Below, piece by piece: positions 1 to 43,898 of a DNA stretch of 64,000 nucleotides. This DNA is from Doryteuthis pealeii (taxonomy: Eukaryota > Mollusca > Cephalopoda > Myopsida > Loliginidae). Numbering within the stretch: the stretch's first letter is position 1; the number at the start of each line of letters is the position of its first letter. Both the position numbers and the translations under genes were made by a program. Under the pieces are notes generated by a model. It worked only from the letters and a program-made list of their open reading frames with translations. It was not told where the DNA came from and did no database searches. The stretch is from assembly GCA_023376005.1 (NCBI GenBank), contig CM042138.1:98074266-98138265 (forward strand), written 5' to 3'.

Positions 1-958
1 TTCAATGCTGACCTGGTTAAATGTCTTTCTTAGACGCCAAGGTCAAGTTGAAATTTTTAAGGTCAGTACTTTGAGTCTGGGAGGCACAGCTACCGTAATT
101 TCTGAAATGGACATTTTAGATGAACATCTCATTTTCAGAGGTGTAGCAAAAATTTTTTTCGCTGAGTAGCCTTGCGGCTGTAATCCAGGTCACATGGTGT
201 GGCCATGTGCGTATCCTTAGTAGTCCGCCGAATTGAAGATGCCTGTATCCCTAAGGGTGGGGGGAACGTGTCACTGTCCCTGGCTGATGGCTGATACTAT
301 TTCCTCGAGGTAAAAAAAAAGAATTCTTGGTGTTGAATCTTCTTTTAAATTTTTTTAGAAAAATTCCAGCGCTGTAAAAAAATGTGTCCATAACTGTCGG
401 AGAAAAAAGAAAACATTTCTTTGAGGGGGTCACCGTTTTTTTCTTTTTTTAAAAAAGTTTGTATTGAAAGTCCCAAGTACTTTTACGACCATTTTTATGG
501 TCGACTTGGGCAAAAAGGGTGCGTGTTCACATCACTTCGGGATGTCACCAGTTGTAAAGATGGTGTAAAGTTCAACACGCTTTAAATACAAATAACTCCG
601 ACAAAGGTTAATAGACAAACATTTAATACAACAGCACATGGATAACAGTAGGTACAACGTTCATAATAAGGTAAACAGAGTTACATATAAAGAGGTACAC
701 ATTCATGAAAGATACAAAGTATAACATAAAAGAGTACAGACATGAGACTAGCGATAGTCCATGCTGTAAAGAACTCACAGTAATGTAAGGGGGGCGGAGC
801 CCCACGAGAGGGTTTAGATAGAATCTACCCCATGTGGCTCGTAGTTCTGAAAACTATCAAGAGAGAGAGCGAAGGTTTTGAAACCGGCGCTTTTATACTG
901 GTGCCCTAGCGGGCATCATGGAACTAAAAGGGGCAGACAACTCCACCAGGCGAATACA
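1..958 (-). mobile_element. Ty3-like LTR element, 5' LTR plus leader (cut by window edge)
   Basis: On the minus strand a 406-bp LTR candidate spans 958-553, starting TGTATTCGCC and ending CATCTTTACA. It has a TATAAAAG box near 890 and is followed by ACTGGTGACATCCCGAAG, a primer-binding-site-like sequence. From 552 to 1 lies probable leader and degraded gag-side sequence with no clear domain. The family label is tentative because no pol is in the window. Confidence 0.5.
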
Positions 959-1265
959 AACAAACGCTACAATACCATTCAAAAACTTTTGATAACTATA
1001 TAACCATTTCTTATATTCCCTGATTTTTTGCCATTTTTCTTTGAACATGGATCAAAGTGAGTTTACACTTCTATGAAAGAAATGACAAAGTAAGTGAGAA
1101 TCCAGCCAGAAAAAAAGAAAAAAAAACACATTTTTTAAACTTCTGTTGACTAATTTATAAAAATACAATTTCTTTTAACAAAAAAAATATCTGCATCAAG
1201 AAGAAAGAAATTTAAAAAAAAAATTTGTTCCAAATCTGACAACTTAATAAATTCCATATATCATT

Positions 1266-1510
1266 AGGAGGGTATCCCAGTGGCATCATGGCTAACATGC
1301 TGGACTATGACATCGTAACAAGTGAATTTGAACTCCAAACACGCTATTACATTCATTTACTTTAGGACTGATACTCTTAGGAATGGTAGAAACACCCTCA
1401 TCCTTCCACTTATGGATTAAATAATACTACTACTGTTCTTTTTCAAGTATAGCTTTGGCATTAAATAACTCATGAAGGTTGATATGCCATTAAACAAAGA
1501 AACCAAATCA
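1266..1510 (+). repeat. SINE-B (tRNA-derived) copy
   Basis: The head resembles tRNA box A/B (gtggcatcatggctaacatg ... tttgaactccaaac). The tail is the shared GCATTAAATAACTC..GAAGGTTGATATGCC then AAACAAAGAAACC. Other copies are at 6795-7030 (-), 13050-13270 (-), 20665-20880 (-) and 33658-33900 (+). The 959-1265 and 1511-2029 flanks are AT-rich with nothing recognised. Confidence 0.75.
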
Positions 1511-2029
1511 TTTATTATTACCATCATTAAGACTCCAACATTAGGGAACTTGTCATAAGTTATGAAAAGTCAAATTTTGTTATGATTCATAAAATCTTCA
1601 TTGTGACCCAAATATAGAAAGGTCCTGTTTGAGGTCACTGTCTGACTGGCAGACATTGCACTGAGAAATTATTTGACAAGGAATTAAACTTTTTCTTTTC
1701 TTTTTTTTTGCTAATTGGAAAGCCCCACAGACTGAAGCTGTGGACATTTTCTAGATCCCACATTTCTTTATATAAATTCTCCCCCATTTGTTGATTCTGT
1801 TGTTGTTTGTTACCATTTCTTCCCCGCTTGCTATCGAACAAGCAGTATGATATCCTGGTTAACAAGTTACCTCTCTTCCACTCTCTGTCCTTCCCTTTTC
1901 CCCTGTATAACCATGCACAAATATAACAAACTGAAAGACATTAGTAATTAGACAAGTACAGTGTCTAAAGTTGAAAAACTAGAAATGAGAAAAGTTAATC
2001 AAAGCCTGTAACTCTAACGACAATAAGGT

Positions 2030-2280
2030 GCACTTAGCATAATGGTTATCATCATTAGAAATGGAATGAGTTCAAATCCTGGACAAGACTGTTTGTGTTT
2101 CACTTTGCACAAATGCCTTAAGGAAGACATGAATCCATCTCTTTTTCCCTCAGCTTTGGTTAAATAATAGGGCAGACTGGGTACTTCAGTCTTGGTAAGG
2201 CAACCAGTCTAGGACAAGGAAAACTCTGAATTCCAACCAGCTTCACTTTGCTTAAAAATTGACCTTGTGTCAGATTTGTC
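2030..2280 (+). repeat. SINE-A (tRNA-derived) copy
   Basis: A TAATGGTTATCATCATTAG box A-like head, a GAGTTCAAATCCTGG box B, then the family body (AAATAATAGGGCAGACTGGG ... AAACTCTGAATTCC ... GACCTTGTGTC). The stretch 2281-3194 holds a pyrimidine-rich tract (about 2708-2775) and AT-rich DNA without genes. Confidence 0.8.
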
Positions 2281-3477
2281 TTTGGGTAAATTTATTTTTT
2301 TGTTATATTCATAACCCAACATTTATTGTTATTTCATTAAATGGTGTACATTTATTTGTGACCAATAATCTTTAATTCACTGTGAAGTTTCAACCAGCTC
2401 TATAAAGGACCTTCTTCAGATCTAAAATTAATACAACGTGGGTGGAAAGGTAATTGCCAGATCATGACCAGCTGACCAGATCAGTGAGCTGTTTAACATA
2501 TCACATTTAGTCCAATGACCCAAGATTTGGACAAGTAGCCCAGCTGCCAAGGATACTTCAGTCAATTGTTTATTTGCTGAGATTTAGACAAAACTTAACG
2601 TAATTTCCTTTTTACATTATTGTTTTAATTCCTTTCTAGATTTTATTATGACGCCTTTCAGTTTCATTTAGAAGTGCTTTTAAAAATATTTACTGGAAAA
2701 CTTTATTTGCTACTATTTTTCTTTCTTTTCTTTTCTTTTCTTTCTTTTCTTTTTTTTTCTTTCTTTTTTTTTTACCATTTAATTTCTTTTTCGCTGTGTT
2801 TTCATATCTTTAATTTTTTACTGTTATCATTTGATATCTCAATTTCAGGATGTGTGTGCAAAGTATTTATCTTAAATATTTTTGTTAATACTTAGTTAAT
2901 TGCTGATTTAAACACTAGTGTTTATTATAAGAGATAAAATATAACAGTAAAGAGGTGGTGGTTTCTATCTTGCTGCATGTATAAAAATCCAAAATATTTA
3001 CACGCAAACCCATTGATTTATTTCTTATCTGTTGCCTGATTGTTTGCTCGATTATTTTTTTTTTAACTAATAACCTTATCGAAATTGTTTTTATGATGAA
3101 TTATTAAGTTTATTGAATCAATAAAATAAGACTTTTATCTATTGCCAGTGCATAAGAGAATTTAATATCATACTATGAAAATTACTCATACAAATTACAC
3201 CCTGTTGGCAGGGATTAGAATACACTGACTATATCCCCTGCAGAGAGATGAAATTCCCCCCAAACGGGTGTTCTGGGTATGACATTAAATTGCATGTAAA
3301 TCTTATTTCAAAACATTGTCTAAACTCTATAAACTCTTATTTTTAGTCAGCATGAAATGATAAAAAGTTGAACAAATGCTAAAAATTTAGGTTAAATTTA
3401 GCTGTTACAAAAAAAAAAGCAAGTGCATATTATACACAAGAAATTTTTTTCTCAGAATTTTGTTGTCCAAAGTTAGG

Positions 3478-3746
3478 GGTGCATAGTATTATTTAGATTA
3501 TTCTGACTATTGTCCTCATCTTTATTGTTATCTGTACAATATTTTGGCCGATGTGCCCTCCAGCCTTCTTCAGGTATTTCTTGTCAGACTCGGGAACCTT
3601 CTTGAACTCAGGAACCTTCTTGTTGTAATCGGGAGCCATCACGGAACTTTGAACCCAACCCTTTATTCAATCCACAGGTGTATCCTGCTCTCATTCCGCT
3701 AACCATAGCTAGGGTACAGGTGTTAAGCTGTGTTAATTATTATTCT
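3478..3746 (-). repeat. Dispersed repeat family E
   Basis: It contains, on the minus strand, CTGAAGAAGGCTGGAGG and GGCCGAAATATTGTACAG followed by AACAATAAAGATGAGGAC. Relatives are at 46783-47090 (+) and 52010-52310 (+). Such 'GAAGAAGG...CCGAAA' tails are often seen at the ends of Penelope-like elements, but no reverse transcriptase is present here. Confidence 0.55.
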
Positions 3747-4127
3747 ATAAGGGTGCATGTTTTACATGAGTGTGTGTTATACACAAATAATTATTGTAAA
3801 AGATATATGATAAATAAGGCAAGAAAAAAAGCTGAGTTTTTGCTTGCATTTTGAAAAAAGGAAAAAAAAATACAAATAAATTAAAAATAACCAAAGATTT
3901 ATATCTTATTGAATTACACAGTACAAATTGAGAATCAACCATGTATAAAAGGATTATATTGTTTTTACCACCACAGCACATAGCTTTTAGACACCTGTTC
4001 TACTTGTCTTTCTCAATAGCTGTAATTTGATTTCTGTTAGAAAGAAATGTAAAATTGATGCACATTCATCATGAAACCTGCTACAGCTATTTTTACACTG
4101 CAGTGCATTGATTAGATCTGTAGATAA

Positions 4128-4440
4128 ATCTTATTATAATGGAGATTGTGTGTTTGTATGTCTGTAACTGAAACTATATCACTACTCAAGTCACAATTCC
4201 CTTTGTTATTTACGTCATATTCTCCATGATTTTATTTTTATCTAAACCTCAATTATTAATAAAATTGTTTTACATTATTAATACTGTCAGCCTTATCTAC
4301 ACACAATAACATGCAATTGTATTTTATATACAACAAAATAGCAGTTTACAGTGTGAATGGGAAGGCTAATTTGCATATTGATATTAAAAATTTGATTTTT
4401 AATAAATATGTGCTTGGTATTATTGATTTCTAACTGTTTA
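4128..4440 (+). repeat. Dispersed repeat family F
   Basis: It begins AATGGAGATTGTGTGTTTGT and ends near GGTATTATTGATTTCTAAC. A diverged inverted copy is at 28205-28535; shorter relatives are at 34345-34430, 42955-43085 and 53695-53860. It has no coding capacity. The stretch 4441-4898 resembles the degraded end of a DNA transposon, with nothing coding. Confidence 0.65.
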
Positions 4441-4788
4441 CTTTTATCTTAATGAATATGAGCAAAAATTTCAAGAAAAACAAACTTTTTTCACAGTGGG
4501 CCAGATAATTGAAAAAATAACGAGCATGGGCCACATTATTATTGTAACAAGTCGTAACAAGTGAAAATTCGGGATTGTGTAAGTAACAAGTGAAATGATC
4601 ACACGCACAAAATTTTGCAACCTAGTCAAGTCCATGAAGATTTAGTAAGCTTAACATATTTAAATTCAAATGGTTTCAGAACGTTTTGCATTCCGTATGT
4701 TTTAACAAACAAATTCAAGTACCGTTGGCAGTCCTGATAAAATACCTTTCCAGGCCGTAGTTTGGTGACTCCTGTTCTAGAGGGTTGA

Positions 4789-36783
<31,995 letters not shown>

Positions 36784-37178
36784 GTTGTGAGGGAGTAGGA
36801 CAGTTCCTAAACTCAGGAGTTACTCCACTTAAAAAAACAAAACAAAACAAAATTTCTTCTCAACTCATTTTCTCACACAAACATTTTTTCTTTCTTCTCC
36901 TTTTTTCTTCTTCCAGGACTGCTGCTTTTCTGAAAATTCACTCAGAAAAAAAAAAAAAAAAAGCCTCAGCTTCAATATTGAAGCAGGAAACAAAAATATA
37001 ATCACCTGCTCTTCTGAAAATGTTCCGACAAAACAGTTTTGTTTAATTTATTTTTTATGTCCACTATTTAAAAAGATTATGAAAAGTTATTTTGTGTTTT
37101 TATTTTTTTATTTTTCACTATTTCAAAAAATATAATAATAATTATAAACCCATTTCATTATTCTTCATTCTGCTTATA

Positions 37179-37724
37179 TGAGGGTAATCCCAAAAGTGAG
37201 GTGTCCAAAGTGCTGGGGATGCTGGGATACTGGTTGTATGGCTATTGGCATCACTGTTGTATTTGTTATGCATGCAAATGCTCCTACGTGTGCATCACTG
37301 CCACGCTCAATCTTGACTTGGCTGTCATTTCTAATTGAGTTCCCGATTGATGCTACCACAAAGTGTGAAGTTTATGCAGTTATTTGGTTTTAGAATGCAA
37401 AAGGCATTAAACTGATTGAAATTCATTACCAATTAATGGAAATGTATGGAGAGTTGAATGGATGTCAAAAACATCCGCAAGTTGTGTAGGGGGTTTGCAA
37501 CAACGAAGTTCAGTGCTTCCTCAATGACATGGCAGTGAACTGGTATTAATGTGGGTATATAAAAACTGCCACATGCCTACAAAAATACATCAACCAAAAA
37601 GGTGATTATGTAGAAAAATAGATATGTGTTCAAACTTTAAAATGATGTAAACATCATTGGCAATAAACAAATGTTTCTGTGATTTCTAAATATTTTGGAA
37701 ACCTTACCTTTGAGATTACCCTTG
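37179..37724. mobile_element. mariner relic with TIRs and TA target sites
   Basis: The ends are inverted: TGAGGGTAATCCCAAAAGTG and (inverse of the right end) CAAGGGTAATCTCAAAGGTA, flanked by TA. Inside, broken frames recall a mariner transposase: CEVYAVI..NAKGIKLIEIH at the N-terminal HTH, and a GDYVEK end. It lies about 400 bp after the CCDC74 stop; 36784-37178 is probable 3' UTR and AT-rich flank. Confidence 0.75.
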
Positions 37725-37849
37725 TACTTTTATCTTTTGGATTTTATAAATATTAGACCAGCCTTTAAGGAAACGGATTCTTTATAGCATTGTTTTTTTA
37801 TATCTTTTTTTAATTTAAGTCTCAGCCCCAGAATGTAGGACAAAAACTT

Positions 37850-38605
37850 CAAACCTGTGCACCTTGTCAGTTGAGGCTGTAGAATACGCCAACTGCACCT
37901 CTCTAGAGGAGTAAAATCCCTCAAATAGAACCACCTGTTAGCCATGGGTAGTGACTTGTAATGCTTAAGGATGGGATCCTAGTAGCTGAGCAGCCCATGA
38001 CATTTAACATTACACTTTGGCTCTTACTTAGGCTAGACAGATGGTTGGAGAAGCCACCTTTCATCAATTGACTGATTACATCTAGCCCTAGCACCAATAT
38101 GATTTTCCTGACCCTATTGCTCCTATGGCAAACCACCGACCCTTTTATTAGATGTGCTAGAAGGTGGTGGCTGGGGGTCTTAGTGTTCTGGGTATGACGT
38201 CAAACTGCATTTAGTGGTGAAATTCCAATTCTGGAGCTGTGGTGTGGCATGTGGAGTACCTCTTCATTGGCATTACTCTCAGGTGGACTCTGACTCAGAG
38301 TGGTAGTACCTGTTAGGGTCCAAATGTGTTTTTTTTTTAAATCCTTGAGTTATTTCATGCCAAAGACATTTTTGTTTTATTCATTCTTTTTGGGCATTCA
38401 ATTTTTTTCTAAACTCATTTTTTTAACACATTTTTTTAAAACTCATTTTTTTAATCTGTTTAACCCATAGATAGGACTCTAACAGGTACTACTACTCCAG
38501 GTCAAAATAGACCTGGTAGTAATGGCAATGAAGAGGTATTCTACATTCCACAGAGCTTCAGAATTGGAACCTCTTTGTTACTGGAAAATTGTGAATACAA
38601 CAAAG
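37850..38605. repeat. MITE M1 pieces in inverted arrangement
   Basis: 37850-38325 is an M1 interior plus right end (ggtagtacctgttagggtcc). 38455-38605 is a left end (cccataggataggactct-like, then ACTACTACTCCAGGTCA). The pieces face each other across about 130 bp of T-rich DNA. Confidence 0.65.
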
Positions 38606-38904
38606 GATTATACAATGTGGCTACATCTCCATCTGACATTCCCATGATGTGATGGAAAATCAACAAAGTCTAGTGATATTGTGATATACTACTGGCAGAC
38701 TCTTGTTTAGTGGTAATGATACATTAGCATCAAAACCATGCCGGACTCCACAGTTATCATCTGATAAAGACTTTATTGGCTGCACAGTTGTTTTGTCTCC
38801 AGCAGTATGTATATATAATATCATTATATCTGTGTGTGTGTGTGTGTGTGTATGAGAGAGATCTTTGTTACTTTTATAATTTGCAAAAACTTTGTTATTA
38901 TTTA

Positions 38905-39375
38905 TTTACTTGCTGTCCATCACATCTGATGATGACACTATGCAAATCTTTTTCCTCCAATTTATTTGGTCTCTGGTTGCGTCTTGCCAACTGCCTATGG
39001 GGATGTTAAAGCTGTTCAGGTTTCTCTTGATGTTGTCTTTGTATCTGAGCTTTGGTCTACCGATTCCATGTGATCCCTCTCTCAGTTGAGAGAAGAAAAT
39101 TTGCTTTGGCAGTCTGTCATCCTCAAGTCTGTTTAAGTGGCCAGCCGATCTCAAGTTGCGTTGGACAAATATTTTGTGCATGCCAGGGAGTCCAGTTCTC
39201 TTCAGGATGGTCCTGTTTGAAACATATTACCACCACTTGACATTTAATATACTGCGCAAGTGACGCATGTTGTAGACATGTAGTCTGTGGGCATCCACTT
39301 TGTATACCGTCCAGGCTTCTGCACTGTACAGGAGGTTTGAGAGAACTATGGCACGATATACTGCATATTTATTTT
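38905..39375 (-). mobile_element. Non-LTR retrotransposon 3' fragment
   Basis: On the minus strand a broken frame recalls the C-terminal part of CR1/L2-type polymerases: RAIVLSNLLYSAEAWTVY, then RNLRSAGHLNRLEDDRLPKQ and GRPKLRYKDNIKRNL. It has stops between blocks. A (GT)n tract lies at 38833-38851. Confidence 0.75.
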
Positions 39376-39659
39376 TCAAGGAGATGTCTCTGTTTCTAAG
39401 AATAGAAATTTAAAAAAATTGTTCCCCTTGTGCAAAAAGATATAGCCAACAGTGGTGGTTATGGAAAAACTAGTGTTTTTAGCTGAAAAGGTAATAAGAA
39501 ATTGATTGATAGTGAGATTCTGACTTCTAAGATGGGACAGTGATTAATAATTTAAATTTGTAACATATCTGATATACATCAACTTATAAGAATAGAAATT
39601 AATTTCAAATGTAGTTTCACAAATAAACACTTTTCAATCTTATGAAATTTATCACAAAT

Positions 39660-40150
39660 AAAATTAGATTCAAACTATAAACAGATAATTGATCATATGG
39701 AAAACTGATCTCTCTGATAAGATAAAGCAACAATTTTTCCAAGCTATAGCTGTGTCAGTGCTACTGTATGGCTACAGCACTTGGACTCTAACGAAATGCT
39801 TAGAGTAAAAGCTAGATGGAAACTACACAAGGATGCTATATGCTGTCTTGAACAAATCCTGGAAGCAGCATCCCATAAAAAAGCAGCTGTATGGTCACTT
39901 ACCTCCTATCACACAAACCATTCAATAAGACAAACAAGACACTGCTGTAAAACTAAGGATGTTGTTCTCCTGTAGACCTATATGGACATGAGAATAGGCC
40001 GGCCAGCAAAGACTTACATTGATCAGCGTTGTGTGGATACTGGATGTCATGAGGAAGACTAGCCAGGAGTGATGACCAATAGGGATGGGTGGCAAGAGAA
40101 TCAAAGAAATCCATGCTGAAATCCATGTCAGTATGACATCATGATGAAGA
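39660..40150 (+). mobile_element. RTE-like LINE 3' fragment
   Basis: It matches the tail of 55155-56610: ACTGATCTCTCTGATAAGAT, CTGTGTCAGTGCTACTGTAT, then GAACAAATCCTGGAAGCAGC. It has many stops and ends near ATGACATCATGATGAAGAT. Confidence 0.75.
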
Positions 40151-40197
40151 TAAATAAAACCTTTCCCTGTATTTTAAGAAATATTAATGAGATACTA

Positions 40198-40731
40198 AGG
40201 TGAGTCAAAAGTTTTGCAATATTTTGGTATGTGCTAGTTTGTAGCACATATATGAGCAAAAGCAATCCAACCACTGTGCTTGGTAATATTGTGGTAGTTG
40301 GTGTACTGACATGTTGTGCGTTGCTTCTTTTTTGTGTGATTTAAAGGTCACACAGAGTAACATTCAATGTAGTCTAATTCAGGAACTTAGGATTTACAAA
40401 TCTGAACTAGGCCATAACACTGTAGAAGCAATAAAAAACATTTGTTGTGTGAAAGGTGAAGGTGCAGTTGATCACAGCCCAGTAACCAGATGGTTCAAGA
40501 AATTTCACTCAGGTTGCAAGAACCTTGACAATCAGGCTAAAAGGCCTAAAACCATGGATTCCAAGGCTGTACTCCAAGCCATAGAGGCAAATCCTGCGAG
40601 TAATCTGGAGAGTATCAGGCAAGATCGGCATCTCACAGTCCATTGTTACTTTCATGACCTCAGCAAAAGCATCCTGAGCTGCCAAATTGTTCCTCAGGTT
40701 TCCAAAATATTTCAAAATTTTTGACTTACTC
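40198..40731. mobile_element. mariner relic, internally deleted
   Basis: The ends are inverted (aggtgagtcaaaagttttgc; inverse right end agagtaagtcaaaaattttg) with TA on both sides. The 137-codon frame at 40311-40724 resembles the HTH half of a mariner transposase: ELGHNTVEAIKNI, VTRWFKKFHSG, ESIRQDRHLTVHC. The DD(D/E) catalytic part is missing. Confidence 0.82.
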
Positions 40732-40750
40732 TAGTATCAGTGGTATAAAA

Positions 40751-41002
40751 GTAAGTAAAGTCATCGGGATGGCCTAAAGACGATATCAGCCAGACAGCAA
40801 GGGAGTCTATCCCCTTTTCAGTAGCACTAGACCAAGGAGATTGTTTTGACATCTGAGGTGGATTGCCACACCTACCATCAGCTCCTTACTTTACCGCACA
40901 GATCCCTGTGCTACTCATATGCTGAGTTGGCAAGGGTTGGTATGGAACCAGGAATCTTGTGATTCCTAGCCGAACGCTCTACCAACTGAGCTAAACCGAC
41001 CC
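40751..41002 (-). repeat. SINE-D full-length copy with clear tRNA head
   Basis: On the minus strand, GGGTCGGTTTAGCTCAGTTG, then GTAGAGCGTTCGGCTAGGAA, then GGTTCCATACCAACCC fold like a tRNA with box A and box B. The body runs to GACTTTACTTACTTAC. It lies right next to the mariner relic. It is not a functional tRNA because it carries the SINE body. Confidence 0.85.
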
Positions 41003-41253
41003 TATACTTAAAAAAATTCTTAACAAAAGCCATTGCTATAAAAAGAGGATATTCATTATATAAAATAAACAAAAACTGTAGGTGTTTTATTTGTAAGATA
41101 AATATAACAATTAGTGTATTTGGAATTAAAATATTCACAAAATCCTTTCATGTGATTATAACAAGCAAAAGTATTATAAAAACAAATGCTTTATCTTTTA
41201 TTAAGTGTGATATTATATCTAAAGTGCAATGCTGTTATCTAAATCAAGATATA

Positions 41254-43393
41254 TGAGGATGAGTCAAAAAGTAAAGACAGGTATAATTACTAACACAGCA
41301 ACATGTATCATACCTCAAAATGAAGCTGGTCCTGTTTAGATCACATCCCTACTTCTCCACATAGTCATGTTTCTCTCAATAGCAATGTTCCACCTTTGAA
41401 TGAGAGCATGTATCTCTTCCCCGTAAAATTCTGTTGACTGTTCTTGGAGCCACTTCTTCACTACAGATTTTTACTTCCTCGTCACTCTCTCAAACCCTCT
41501 CTTTGGACCCATTAAATATAAGTCTATTTTGAACACCTACACTCACATTAGTTCATGCTTCAACAAAAAAGAACCACAGTATTTTTATTTTATATTTTTA
41601 TAATGTATATATATATATATATATATCATATGGTATAATTCATTATTTCTGAGTCAATAAGATATTTTCCAAATGATTTAGATTACTGTTTAGACCATTG
41701 TTGTATATGACAGCATATAATACATATTTGAATATATATGTGTGTTTGTGTTATCTTTTTATTACTGTCAGAATTTTTGAAAACATTATTGTTTATAAAA
41801 ATTTGAATTTAAAAAATTTGTTCCAAAAGTGGTGGTGACTCTGGAAAAATAGTGTTTGTAACTGAAAACTTGCCCTATCCAATGGTGTTATTATGCTCCT
41901 TGTATCTGTTGTAGTGTCCATGGAAATAAATGGGGGGCATTACTTTCAGGAATCGTATATTAAAACATTCACTGGTGCATATCGCATAAATGCGTCCTGG
42001 CCTAAAAAAATGCTAAGCTTTGCCCGCTGAAAATCTTACCCATGCTACTTAGCTGTTTGAAGGCATTTTTCCCCAAAAGTTAATGCAATATGAAAGCGAT
42101 ATCCCCCCTCCAAGTCTTTCTCAACAAGTAAAAATATTTTAAATCCTCACGTCTTTAAAATATTTTTTTAGCTGTTTGAAGGCGTTTTTATCAACAAATA
42201 ACTTTTTTTAGTGGTTTGAAGGCATTAAAAGTAAGCCATCCCCAGGTTTTTTATCGACAAGTAAATATAAATATTTAACCCCCTCCCCCACTTACAATTT
42301 TTTTTTTTTTTCAGTATTTTCATTTTATTTTAATTCAAAACAACTGTCACAAATTTTTAAATAATAATCAAGTTTTCGAAAATAAAAACAATCAATACAT
42401 TATTCATAAGTAGCACAGGTCGGATTTTCAGCAGGCACCGCTTAGCGTTTTTTAGGGCAGGATGCCAAGACACATTTATGCGATATGCACCCATTCATTT
42501 GCATAAGAAGCATTAATTAGAAGAAATGGGAAAAAGCTGAAACATTGGGTTTTTATCAACAATTTGAAAGGTAGGATTTTATAAAGCTGATATGATTAAA
42601 TGAACTTGATGTGAAGGACATTACTAAGCAATTGCATTATTTATGATTCTGATGTCAAGAAAAAGTGGAGAAGGGGAATCAATTAAAAAGATCATTATCA
42701 TATTCCAATTCTGATTAGATATAATCATTATAAGATATTGGCCTATACATAATTTATTACTTGATGATTTGTCCTTTTTGCTGATTGATTGTTGTTATAT
42801 GTTTCTATATTAGACTAGTAAAAAAATGTAATTAAATGTTATATTGAATTAGAAAAACTAAAGAAATTCATTATAAACACAAAAAAGATTACACTTATTT
42901 TAATTATTTTTTAATTGGTTTCTATATAAAAATCATTCATAGTATTGATTTTAATACATTTGATAATAAAACAATAATATCAGAAATCAATAAGACCAAG
43001 TAATTATTTATTTAACCCATTTTTGTTAAAACCAGTATGCAAATTAATATATAATACCATATATTATGTAAACCTCTATTTCTTTGGGATATATACATAT
43101 GTCCCAAATCGTCACTGGAATAATGTTTGCCTCTCAAACCCACTTTCATGGGGCCAAAGAGAAGCAAACATTATTCCAATGACTAGGAAGTGAAATCTGT
43201 AGTGAAGAAGTGGCTCAAAGAACAGTCAGCAGAATTTTACCGGGCAGGGATATATGCTCTCATTCAAAGGTGGAACATTGCTATTGAGAGAAACGGTGAC
43301 TATGTGGAGAAGTAGGGATGTAATCTACACAGGACAGGCTTCATTTTGATGTATGATACAAACAAAATGGCATTACTTTTTGACTCACCCTTG
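41254..43393. mobile_element. Fold-back mariner-like element, 2.1 kb
   Basis: The two ends are about 210-bp inverted copies (41254-41470 and 43185-43393) with TA at both sides. Read outward, each arm encodes the end of a mariner-like transposase (VKKWLKEQSAEFYRAGI, then NIAIERNGDYVEK). The middle holds a second inverted pair (41973-42048 / 42420-42495, gtgcatatcgcataaatg), three copies of an AG(C/T)TGTTTGAAGGC motif, an F-family piece and a hairpin at 43114-43184. Confidence 0.8.
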
Positions 43394-43584
43394 TATCTAA
43401 ATACTTATGATCAAAGTTTTCGTACAAGATACAATTCAGATGTCAATTTGTCTTCTGCGTATCATCATTATCGGGTTGCACTGACAGCAAAGATACGCAT
43501 GATCTCTCTCGACCAATATCTCTATCAGTCATTGAAGGCAGGTCTTCCGAATGGCATCCAGAATCTGCACAGAGCTGATTGATG

Positions 43585-43860
43585 TAGGTTTCTGCTGCTC
43601 AGCCTACACTGGACGGAAGCTACTCAAGACTACTGCTTGTTGTCTTGAACAAATCTTGGAAGCAGTACCCCACAAAAAAAAACAACATGGTGTGTCCATG
43701 TGTAGGTTTCCACAGGGGAACGTCACTTAACAAAATGCTAAGAGAAAAAGCTACATGGGAACTACGCAAGGATGCTGCATGCTGTCTTGAACAAATCTTT
43801 AAAGCAGCACTTTACAAAAAACTAACTGTATAGCCACTTGCCTCCTATCACACAAACTCT
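43585..43860 (+). mobile_element. RTE-like LINE fragments, rearranged
   Basis: Two overlapping pieces of the same RTE 3' region (CTTGTTGTCTTGAACAAATC... at about 43635 and CATGCTGTCTTGAACAAATC at about 43780) lie in tandem. Both are broken and non-coding. Confidence 0.65.
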
Positions 43861-43898
43861 GACTATAGAAAATTTTGAATTAAATAATACAGCTTGTC

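Noticed and set aside
2674..2895. A hydrophobic 73-codon frame that could be a membrane protein
   Set aside because: It is the translation of a T/C-rich low-complexity tract.
40926..41002. A tRNA gene on the minus strand
   Set aside because: The tRNA-like fold is the head of SINE-D; the same head with the same body recurs at 33091, 46567 and 56733.
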